From the NCBI GenBank assembly GCA_009692425.1, contig SHZF01000028.1:1-50755 (forward strand): a stretch of 50,755 bases of DNA, in the 5' to 3' direction. Positions 42,192 to 49,521 of the stretch are shown here, piece after piece; within the stretch, counting starts at the first letter, position 1; each line of letters begins with the position of its first letter. The position numbers and the translations under genes were made by a program. The stretch comes from Myxococcales bacterium (GTDB lineage: Bacteria > Myxococcota_A > UBA9042). The notes under the pieces were generated by a model. The model did not search any database. It was not told the origin of the DNA and saw only the letters and a program-made list of their open reading frames with translations.

Positions 42192-42953
42192 CTATGGATC
42201 CGGCGGCCGGTCGGCGGCCGACTCGGCCATCGGCTTGGAACGCAGGATCCACCACGTGGCACCGCCCAGCAGCACGACAAGGAGTGTGCCCGCAACGAGG
42301 TCCCGATCCAGGTCACCAGAGGCTTGTCCGTACGGTGGCGCAGCATCGGGCGGACTGGCAACGGCACGACTGACCGCGCCCGCTTTCCCAGGCGGAGGTG
42401 GGGGCGACGCCACAGGCGTGAGCACGGTCTGCGCACTGGAAGCCGCAGAAACACTGGCGACGGCCCGTGCAATGGCGGCGGTCAAGTCTTGGGGTTTGTT
42501 CGGATGAAAAAAGTGGGGGAACTTCGCGTTGTCGCTTGTGATGTCGCGCAGTACCTGTCCGTCGGGCCTGAGGAAGTACACGCGGGGAACATAGTTCGCG
42601 GTGTCGCCCAGCTTGGACTCGAGCCACTCGGGGCGCTGATCGTGGTTCGCCAGGACCGCAATGACCTGGGCGGAGGCTGCGACGAGCGGACCGCTGCGAA
42701 ACAAGGGGGCCAGCGTGCGACACTTGGGACACCAGTCGGCGTACACGACGACCATTACGGCCTTGTTCTGTTGAGCGGCACGCGCCATTGCCGGCTCGAA
42801 TTCCTGCCACGCGACAGCGCCGTTCCATTCGATCGGCTCCTGGGCCGCTGCACATCGAGGAGGATAGAGCGTGGCAAGCACGGCAAACGCGCCAACCGCA
42901 ACCGCAGCCTGTCGCCTCGCCAGCGTCTCGGCAGTTGAAACCGTTCTCAACAT
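42192..42953 (-). CDS. Exported thioredoxin-fold protein with WCPKC active site and C-terminal membrane anchor
   Basis: 253 residues from the ATG at 42953, with AGGAGG 5 nt upstream. A signal peptide (AAVAVGAFAVLATLYPPRCAAA) is followed by a thioredoxin-like domain: KAVMVVVYADWCPKCRTLAPLF with the redox pair C-P-K-C, and the cis-Pro loop YVPRVYFLRPDG. A proline/alanine-rich linker (about 175-215) leads to a C-terminal transmembrane helix (LVAGTLLVVLLGGATWWIL). It probably acts as a periplasmic thiol-disulphide oxidoreductase or reductase. It is the second gene after the TPR lipoprotein (24 bp gap) and faces the giant Cys-rich lipoprotein gene. Confidence 0.85.
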   Translation of the reverse strand: MLRTVSTAETLARRQAAVAVGAFAVLATLYPPRCAAAQEPIEWNGAVAWQEFEPAMARAAQQNKAVMVVVYADWCPKCRTLAPLFRSGPLVAASAQVIAVLANHDQRPEWLESKLGDTANYVPRVYFLRPDGQVLRDITSDNAKFPHFFHPNKPQDLTAAIARAVASVSAASSAQTVLTPVASPPPPPGKAGAVSRAVASPPDAAPPYGQASGDLDRDLVAGTLLVVLLGGATWWILRSKPMAESAADRPPDP

Positions 42954-42977
42954 CGACACCTCCTCGAAGTGGCGGCG

Positions 42978-45302
42978 CTACTTGGCGGGGACGGCTCTCT
43001 CGAATTCCAGCGCTCCGGAGTCCGCCCGCCACCCAGTCAGGTCCGCGAGCCGCTGAACCGCCTCGGCATGGGCGGCGACCGACAGTGCCGCAGACGACAG
43101 CGCAGCCATGACCAGATGATGCACGCGCTCGACGTCCGTCTTTGCCGTGCGAGCCGCATCGACGTGCCGCTGCGCGTGGCTCATCAATCGGTCGGCAACT
43201 GCCGGCAGCCCTTGGGCAGCCAAGGTTCGAACCAGTTCCGCGGTGGCAGACGCATCGTCGGGCAGGTCGTTGCCCTTCTGCGGTTCCAACACCTGACCGT
43301 TGACCATCACGGTCTCCGTCGAGAAGTCGGTGCGCGTCTCCTTCAATTCGGCCGGAGCGAATGTCTGCGTTGCACCGGTGCCGATCCGGAACTCGAGCCG
43401 CGCTTCGGCCGCCAGCGTATGGCGCATCACTTGGTATCCGTGCGCCTTCCACACCTCGTGGGGTTGCCGGCGCGGCGTGTCCGCTGCCGCTTTCTGGGCC
43501 GCGTCAAACACCTTCTGCGTCTCATCCACGGCCTGCTGAAGGCGGCGCAGCTCCGGACCAAGTCGCAGGAGCTTGGCGTTTTCCCGTTCGATGCCGGTTA
43601 CATAGTAGTCGATGTTGGCTTGCCAGCGCTGATTCGCCCGGGTCTCGCGACAGGACAGCGAGGAATCCTTGCAGGGTGAGGGCCGCGTCTTGTACCAGGT
43701 AGCGTCCTCGTCGGTGATGCGGCTCCGAATCTGAAGCAACTGCTCTTGCATCAGGTGCAGGTTCGCTTCGGCCGTGTTCACCTCGTCGAGAATCGGTCGG
43801 AGCTTGTCCAACGCCGCGTTGAGACCGGCGAGCGCGCTGGTCTGCCGACCCTGTGTAGTCGGCCAGTCCGGATTGTCGACCACGTCGACGCGGTCGAGGT
43901 AGGACTTGCTGCGTTCTTCGGGGTCCGAACGCCAGGTGAGAGAAAAAACAGGCACATCGACGCGCAGGGTCGTGTCGGGCTTGGCACCGCGAGGAACAAC
44001 GACAACGAGATGCTGCGCAGCCCCCGCGGTCTCAAGCGCGCGCCGAACTGCCGCGACGACAATCGCGCCCAGTTCCGGCGGAGCGGCTTTCGGCGTGGTG
44101 CCCAAGACAACCTCTACCCGGTAGACGAGTCGCTGCGGCAGCGCGGCCTCGATCGCCTGCATCCGCTTGCCGACGTCCTTGTAGTCGGTGAGCAGCGCGA
44201 GGATGGTTCGGCCGAAAACCAGCGCGGCTCCATCGAGCCGACGCGACAAGGCGGCTTGGAACTGCGGGTAGATGCGCTTGGCGGCGCGCAGATCGACATC
44301 CAAACTGCGCTTCTGCAGCGCCAACGCGAGGTCCGCATCCTCCGTGCCGACTGCACGCGCCTGAGCCAACGCCGCGACCGCAGCACCCAATTGTCCGGCT
44401 CGATCGGCCACTTGCGCCGCATCCATGCGGTCCGTCACGAAGCGCTTTCGCACGTCGAGTTCCGCCAGTCGTATGGCTTCGGCACCGGGATTGCGCTCGA
44501 GCGTGCGCCGCAACAACGACAGAGCGTCCTCGAATCGGAGTTCTGCCACGAACTGTTGCGCCTGCTTCAGCACGGTCGCGGCATCGGCGGTGGTCTGCCA
44601 GTCAGCCAGGAGCCTGACCGCGTCTGGATGCTGCGGCGCCCATTTGAGAGCCTTGTGCAGGGTTACGATGGCGCCGTCCATTGCGCCTGCGGCGGCCTGC
44701 ACCTGGGCATCCCACACGAAAAACGCTGCCACGTGCGGCGTGCCCTCCTGCCGAAGCGATGCGGCCTCGGGGACGTCGCGCTCCCATTGACCCAGCCAAT
44801 CCAGGTTGACGGCCAGATTGCTCCAGGCGCCACGGTTGTCGTCGCGATACGGTGTGCCTACCCACCGCGTCAATGCCTCGCGGGCATCGACGACCGCCTT
44901 GCTGGCGCGCGCGCGAACTTGCGTCACCTTGGCGAAGCCCTGCTGAACGCGATAGTCGTCAGGCACATAGGTCGCCGCGTGACGGTATGCCGCTTCGGCG
45001 CGAAGGAGGTCGCGCCCAGCGAACGCGGTGTCGCCTTGGAGGACATGCTCACTGACTCCACGGTCGCGCAATTCTCGCAATCGACGTTCCAGGCGAGCGC
45101 GCTCGTCAGCCCGGCGCGTGGACTTGAGGGCGGCCTCCGTGCGGACGATCGCAACATCCAGGTCGCCGTCGTCAACGCCGACCTCGGAAATGCCGACGCT
45201 TTGGGTCGCTCCGCACCCGTCCAATGCGAGAGCAAGCCCCGCCACGCACGCCGCAGCGGCTAGGAGCCGGAGTGCTGCATCCCATTTCGACCTGTGCTGC
45301 AT
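42978..45302 (-). CDS. Large TPR/coiled-coil lipoprotein
   Basis: 774 residues from the ATG at 45302, which has GAGG 6 nt upstream (an ATG at 45314 adds four residues). The signal sequence RLLAAAACVAGLALALDGC ends in lipobox LDGC. The N-terminal half is helical with TPR-like units (LLRAEAAYRHAATYVPDDYRV, GAIVTLHKALKWAPQHPDAVRLLADW, RFEDALSLLRRTLERNPGAEAI). A middle part is beta-rich (LVYRVEVVLGT, TLRVDVPVFSLTW). Then comes a coiled-coil (NTAEANLHLMQEQLLQIRSRI, NAKLLRLGPELRRLQQAVDE). No named family recognised. Co-transcribed with the thioredoxin-like gene. Confidence 0.75.
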   Translation of the reverse strand: MQHRSKWDAALRLLAAAACVAGLALALDGCGATQSVGISEVGVDDGDLDVAIVRTEAALKSTRRADERARLERRLRELRDRGVSEHVLQGDTAFAGRDLLRAEAAYRHAATYVPDDYRVQQGFAKVTQVRARASKAVVDAREALTRWVGTPYRDDNRGAWSNLAVNLDWLGQWERDVPEAASLRQEGTPHVAAFFVWDAQVQAAAGAMDGAIVTLHKALKWAPQHPDAVRLLADWQTTADAATVLKQAQQFVAELRFEDALSLLRRTLERNPGAEAIRLAELDVRKRFVTDRMDAAQVADRAGQLGAAVAALAQARAVGTEDADLALALQKRSLDVDLRAAKRIYPQFQAALSRRLDGAALVFGRTILALLTDYKDVGKRMQAIEAALPQRLVYRVEVVLGTTPKAAPPELGAIVVAAVRRALETAGAAQHLVVVVPRGAKPDTTLRVDVPVFSLTWRSDPEERSKSYLDRVDVVDNPDWPTTQGRQTSALAGLNAALDKLRPILDEVNTAEANLHLMQEQLLQIRSRITDEDATWYKTRPSPCKDSSLSCRETRANQRWQANIDYYVTGIERENAKLLRLGPELRRLQQAVDETQKVFDAAQKAAADTPRRQPHEVWKAHGYQVMRHTLAAEARLEFRIGTGATQTFAPAELKETRTDFSTETVMVNGQVLEPQKGNDLPDDASATAELVRTLAAQGLPAVADRLMSHAQRHVDAARTAKTDVERVHHLVMAALSSAALSVAAHAEAVQRLADLTGWRADSGALEFERAVPAK

Positions 45303-45408
45303 TTGGGGCCTCATCCACGCGAACGCCGGGGCCTTTCGGATTCGCGACGGTGCGCAGGGTAGCGCCGGCGGCGTCCCGCGGGAAGGCTCGCGGGCATGAT
45401 CGCCCTGT

Positions 45409-45436
45409 TTGCTGTCGCCCGGCACGCCGCTACACT
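45409..45436 (+). promoter_or_regulatory. Candidate promoter of the his operon
   Basis: TTGCTG (45409-45414) and TACACT (45431-45436) are 16 bp apart; the hisG ATG is 40 bp downstream. I see no histidine-rich leader peptide, so classical his attenuation is not evident. Confidence 0.35.
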
Positions 45437-45476
45437 GCGCGGCCACGGCTCTGGCGCCGTCTCGGATGCCTCGCGC

Positions 45477-46343
45477 ATGAACAATGCCACCCTGCGCGTC
45501 GCCCTGCCCAAGGGCCGAATCCAGCCGCGCGTGCAATCCCTCCTTGACGATTGCGGCTATGGCTTGCGCATCCCGGACCGTGGCTATCGTCCGGTAGGGA
45601 GCGACGAGCGGTTTTCGTGGAAGTTGCTGAAAGCGCAGAATATCGCGTCGCTCGTCGGGCTCGGCGCCCACGACCTTGGGTTTACTGGGCACGACTGGGT
45701 CGCGGAAACCCGAGCTGACGTGATCGAGGTGCTCGATCTCGGTTTCGACCCCGTGCGCATCGTCGCGGCTGCTCCGTCCGGCACCGACCTGGGCGCGTTG
45801 CGGCGCCGTGACCGCATCGTCGTCGCCAGCGAGTACGAGGCGCTCACGCGGGCCTGGCTCGAGCACAACGGTTTTGCACGGTTTCACTTCCTGCGCAGCT
45901 ATGGCGCGACCGAGGTCTTTCCCCCAGAGGATGCCGACCTGATCGTCGACAACGCAGCGTCGGGGCGCACGCTGCTCGAAAATGGGCTCGTCATCCTCGA
46001 CACCCTGCTGCATTCCACGACGCGCATGGTCGCAAACCCTTCGGCGTGGGCCGATCCGGTGCGCCGCGAGCTCATCGACGAGGTGCTGGTGGTGGCGCGG
46101 GCTGTCCTCGACGCGCGCGATCGCGTCCTGCTTGAGATGAACATCCAACAAGGTGGGCTTGCTGCGCTGGTCGCGACCCTGCCCTGCATGAAGTCGCCGA
46201 CGGTCGCCCCGCTGTTTGGCGACGCCGGCTTTGCGGTCAAGGTTGCCGTGCGGCGTGCGGACGTTGCACGTCTCATCCCGGAACTGCGGCGCCTCGGCGC
46301 GACCGACATTCTCGAGACGGCGATCCGCAAGGTCGTGGCCTAG
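45477..46343 (+). CDS. hisG: ATP phosphoribosyltransferase (long form)
   Basis: 288 residues from the ATG at 45477, directly before the conserved LRVALPKGRIQ. GLGAHDLGFTGHDWV, ATEVFPPEDADLIVDNAASGRTLLENGL and the C-terminal MKSPTVAPL...LGATDILETAIRKVV show the catalytic domain plus the ACT-like HisG_C domain. It is therefore the long, HisZ-independent, histidine-inhibited form. It commits ATP and PRPP to histidine synthesis. First gene of a his operon (hisG, hisC-HAD, hisB, hisH). Confidence 0.96.
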   Translation: MNNATLRVALPKGRIQPRVQSLLDDCGYGLRIPDRGYRPVGSDERFSWKLLKAQNIASLVGLGAHDLGFTGHDWVAETRADVIEVLDLGFDPVRIVAAAPSGTDLGALRRRDRIVVASEYEALTRAWLEHNGFARFHFLRSYGATEVFPPEDADLIVDNAASGRTLLENGLVILDTLLHSTTRMVANPSAWADPVRRELIDEVLVVARAVLDARDRVLLEMNIQQGGLAALVATLPCMKSPTVAPLFGDAGFAVKVAVRRADVARLIPELRRLGATDILETAIRKVVA

Positions 46344-46367
46344 CATGTCGGGACGAGGGCTTGACCG

Positions 46368-48212
46368 ATGACGACCGCCGATGCCGGGGGCTGCACGCCG
46401 CTCGACGCGCAGCGTGAGCTTCCCTCGCGCTTGCACCTCGACGCGACCCGTCCATACCGAATACCGGACTACGAGCGGGCAGGTTGGTTGCGCCTGGACG
46501 TGAATGAACACGCCGGCGGAGCGCCCGCCTTCGTCATCGATGCGCTGCGCGATGGCTTGACGGCGGCCACCGTCGCCACCTACCCGTGCTACACCGCGTG
46601 GCTGGCGTTGGCGGCTGAGCACTTTGGCGTCCGCACCGACCAACTGACGCCGACTGCGGGCGGAGACGAGGCCATCAAGGCGATCTGCGAAGCCTTCCTG
46701 CTGCCGGGGCGACCGCTCGTGACGCTCGATCCTGGCTACGACATGTTTCGTATCTGGGCGAATCTGTACGGCAACCCTCTGCACGCTGTTCCGCTTGGCG
46801 CGGGGTTTGCGTTTGATGGACCGGCCTGGTTCGACGCGCTCGCCGGCAGCGTCGGCCTGATCGCCATCGTGTCGCCGAACAACCCGACCGGCACGTTGGT
46901 GCCGCGCGACGTGATCGAGGCGACGCTGTCGCGGGTCCGTTGCGCGGTCGTCGTGGACGAGACGTACGCAGATTTCAGCGGCACCACCGTGTGCGACCTC
47001 GTGGACCAGTACCCGAACCTGTTCGTGGTGCGATCTTTTTCCAAGGCGCACGGGTTGGCCGGCCTGCGCGCGGGTGCCGTCGTGGCGTCTGCGGCGAACA
47101 TCGACGCGCTGCGCTGTGTGCTGAACCCGTTCAACGTGTCGCGGCCGGCCATTGTGGCTTCGATGGCCGTGATGGAGCGTCCCCAGGCCGTCCGGCAGCA
47201 CGTGGCCGATGTGATGATCGCCCGGACCGAGTTCGTTGCGGCATTGCGCGACCTTGGAATCGAGACGGCGCCGGCGCACGCGAATTTTGTCCTCGCGAAT
47301 CTGGGCGCGCAGGCCGGCAGCGTCGTGGCCGGGCTGCGGGCCGAGGGCATCCTCGTGCGCGATCGCACGGGCACGCACGCGCGACTCGACGGGTGGGTGC
47401 GCATCGCGATCGGCAGTTCCAGCCAGATGAGGCGGTGTGCCGGCGCCCTGCGCAAGCGCCTCGTGTCGGCGCCGAAGATCACCACGCTGCTTCTTGACAT
47501 GGATGGCGTTCTGGTCGACGTGTCGGCCAGTTACCGATGCGCGATCCTCGAAACGGCGCGAGAATTCCTGGGCCGGTCCGGTGCCCCGGCCAGCGTCATC
47601 GATCAGGTCGATGATGCGACCGTCGAGGCCCTGAAGCGAAGCGGCGGGCTCAACAATGACTGGGACTGCACCATTGCACTCCTGCACCAGTTTGGCGTCG
47701 ATGTGCCGCGCCACCAAATCGTGGAGGCGTTTCAACAGCGCTACTGGGGCAACGACGGCACGGGGTACATCGCCAGGGAACCTTGGCTCGTTCCGGCAGC
47801 CGTCGTCGGCCGCATCGGTCGGCGATTCACGACCGCCATCGTTACCGGCAGGCCGCGCACCGAGGCCATTTTCACGCTGCGGCGCCACGCGGTCAGCGAC
47901 ACCTGGCCGATTGTCGTGGCGCTGGAGGATGCCGAGCCGCCGAAGCCGCATGCGGCACCGATTCTTTGCGCGCTCGAGCAGTTGCGTCGCAGTGGCGCAT
48001 CCGGTTCGGCGGACCTGGCGGCCTATGTCGGCGATGGCGTCGATGACATGCGCGCAGCCGTCGCGGCGGGCGTGCTCCCAGTTGGCGTGCTCCCGCCCCA
48101 GGCAACGTGGGACGACGGCCTCGTGGATCGCCTGTATGATGCGGGCGCTCATTGCGTGTTTGCCTCAGTTGAGGAGGTGGTAGGATGGCTCGAGGCGGCA
48201 ACCCGGAAATGA
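46368..48212 (+). CDS. hisC: Fusion of histidinol-phosphate aminotransferase (HisC) and a HAD-family phosphatase
   Basis: 614 residues. Residues 1-370 are a class I/II aminotransferase of the HisC type: LRLDVNEHAGGAP, ATYPCYTAWLALAAEHFGV, PTAGGDEAI, SPNNPTGTL, DETYADFSG, and the PLP Lys226 in VRSFSKAHGLAGLRAG. Residues about 375-614 are a HAD domain: LLLDMDGVLVD with D377 and D379 (motif I), NNDWDCTIALL, VTGRPR (motif II), DAEPPKPH (Lys), and GDGVDDM (motif IV). HisC converts imidazole-acetol-phosphate to histidinol-phosphate; the next step is dephosphorylation. The neighbouring hisB lacks the phosphatase domain, so the HAD half is a natural candidate for that step; this is inference. hisB starts 28 bp before this stop. 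Confidence 0.9.
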   Translation: MTTADAGGCTPLDAQRELPSRLHLDATRPYRIPDYERAGWLRLDVNEHAGGAPAFVIDALRDGLTAATVATYPCYTAWLALAAEHFGVRTDQLTPTAGGDEAIKAICEAFLLPGRPLVTLDPGYDMFRIWANLYGNPLHAVPLGAGFAFDGPAWFDALAGSVGLIAIVSPNNPTGTLVPRDVIEATLSRVRCAVVVDETYADFSGTTVCDLVDQYPNLFVVRSFSKAHGLAGLRAGAVVASAANIDALRCVLNPFNVSRPAIVASMAVMERPQAVRQHVADVMIARTEFVAALRDLGIETAPAHANFVLANLGAQAGSVVAGLRAEGILVRDRTGTHARLDGWVRIAIGSSSQMRRCAGALRKRLVSAPKITTLLLDMDGVLVDVSASYRCAILETAREFLGRSGAPASVIDQVDDATVEALKRSGGLNNDWDCTIALLHQFGVDVPRHQIVEAFQQRYWGNDGTGYIAREPWLVPAAVVGRIGRRFTTAIVTGRPRTEAIFTLRRHAVSDTWPIVVALEDAEPPKPHAAPILCALEQLRRSGASGSADLAAYVGDGVDDMRAAVAAGVLPVGVLPPQATWDDGLVDRLYDAGAHCVFASVEEVVGWLEAATRK

Positions 48213-48856
48213 TGGTCACGCGAACCGATCTCGATGCACCCGCAGCGCTGCCAACAGTGGCAGGCCGACTGGCCCAGGTGGAGCGCCTCTCCCGCGAAAC
48301 CCAGGTGGCGTGCTCGCTGAATCTCGATGGCGTCGGGCAGACGAGCGTGCAGTGCCCGATCGGCTTCTTGGGTCACATGCTCGAGGCCTTCGGGCGCCAC
48401 GGACACATCGACCTCGCGATGACGGTGCATGGCGATTTGCATGTCGATCAACATCACACGGTCGAGGACGCCGGCATGGTGTTGGGCCAGGCGGTGCGCA
48501 CCGCCCTGGGAGACCGGCGCGGGATCTGGCGCACGGGCTGGTGCCGTTTTCCGATGGACGAGACCCTGGCGGAATGCGCCATCGACATCGCCGGCCGGCC
48601 CCACCTCGTGTTCTCGGCGGAGTTTGCGGCCGACCGGGTCGGGGATCTGCAGACAGACCTCGTGCACGAGTTCTTTCAGGCCTTTGCCATCGCGCTCGGA
48701 GCGAACATCCACCTGAGCTTGGTATGCGGGCGCAATGACCATCACAAGATCGAGGCGCTGTTCAAGGCATTTGCCCGCGCCCTTGAACTCGCGGTCGCCA
48801 TGCATCCGCGGGCCGGGCACGAGTTGCCATCGACAAAGGGCATGCTCGACGGCTGA
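48185..48856 (+). CDS. hisB: Imidazoleglycerol-phosphate dehydratase
   Basis: 223 residues. Metal-binding HHTVEDAGMV and GRNDHHKIEALFKAFA are clear. I chose ATG 48185 because a near-perfect AGGAGG lies 7 nt upstream; a second ATG at 48209 overlaps the previous stop (ATGA) but has a weak site. It is the monofunctional form with no N-terminal phosphatase. The usual GFLDHM motif reads GFLGHM here, losing a well-conserved Asp next to a metal-binding His. Two further steps of the pathway lie in the upstream fusion. Confidence 0.95.
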   Translation: MARGGNPEMMVTRTDLDAPAALPTVAGRLAQVERLSRETQVACSLNLDGVGQTSVQCPIGFLGHMLEAFGRHGHIDLAMTVHGDLHVDQHHTVEDAGMVLGQAVRTALGDRRGIWRTGWCRFPMDETLAECAIDIAGRPHLVFSAEFAADRVGDLQTDLVHEFFQAFAIALGANIHLSLVCGRNDHHKIEALFKAFARALELAVAMHPRAGHELPSTKGMLDG

Positions 48857-48871
48857 TCGGCGGGGGCGGCC

Positions 48872-49501
48872 ATGGCGCGCATTGCAGTCATCGACTATGG
48901 AGCCGGCAACGTCGCGAGCGTGTTGCGGGCACTGCGCCATCTGGGGGCGGACGCCGAGGCAGCGACCTCGCCAGTTGCCTTGCGGAGCGCAGACGCCATC
49001 GTGTTTCCCGGCCAGGGTCATTTCGGTCAGGCCGCACGGCGCTTGCTTGCCACGGGAATGTGGGGCGCGGTCGATGCTGCGTGTGCCGAGGGTCGCCCCT
49101 TCTTGGGCATCTGCCTCGGCCTGCAACTGCTCGCAGAGGGCTCGGACGAGGCGCCCGGCGTCAAGGGGCTTGGCCGGCTGCGAGGGCACAGCGTCGCGTT
49201 CTGCCCGCCGGTCAAGGTCCCGCAGATAGGCTGGAATGCGGTGCACGCCGCGCGGCGGGGTACCCTGCTCGATGCGGTTCCAGCCGGCAGCCACTTCTAT
49301 TTCGTGCACTCGTATCACTGTGTCCTCCAAGACGAGCGCGACGTGGCGGGTACGGCGGAGCACGGCCTGCAGTTCGTCGCGGCGGTCGAGCGCGACCGAC
49401 TGTGTGCCGTCCAGTTCCACCCGGAGAAGTCGGGCGCGGTTGGACTTGCGCTGCTGCGCGCCTGGCTCGCGCTCCATGGCATGGCCCGCGAGACCTGCTA
49501 G
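48872..49501 (+). CDS. hisH: Imidazole glycerol phosphate synthase, glutaminase subunit
   Basis: 209 residues, 15 bp after hisB. The glutaminase triad is visible: Cys in FLGICLGLQLL, and His and Glu in VQFHPEKSG. IDYGAGNVASVLRAL is the characteristic N-terminus and QIGWNAVH follows. It supplies ammonia to HisF, which is not in the window. Last gene of the visible his operon. Confidence 0.96.
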   Translation: MARIAVIDYGAGNVASVLRALRHLGADAEAATSPVALRSADAIVFPGQGHFGQAARRLLATGMWGAVDAACAEGRPFLGICLGLQLLAEGSDEAPGVKGLGRLRGHSVAFCPPVKVPQIGWNAVHAARRGTLLDAVPAGSHFYFVHSYHCVLQDERDVAGTAEHGLQFVAAVERDRLCAVQFHPEKSGAVGLALLRAWLALHGMARETC

Positions 49502-49521
49502 ACCTTTGCATGAGCGCCCAG

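Noticed and set aside
45303-48152. Long upstream extension (about 950 codons) of the TPR lipoprotein frame
   Set aside because: It runs antisense through hisG and the hisC fusion. The signal peptide and lipobox at 45302 mark the real start.
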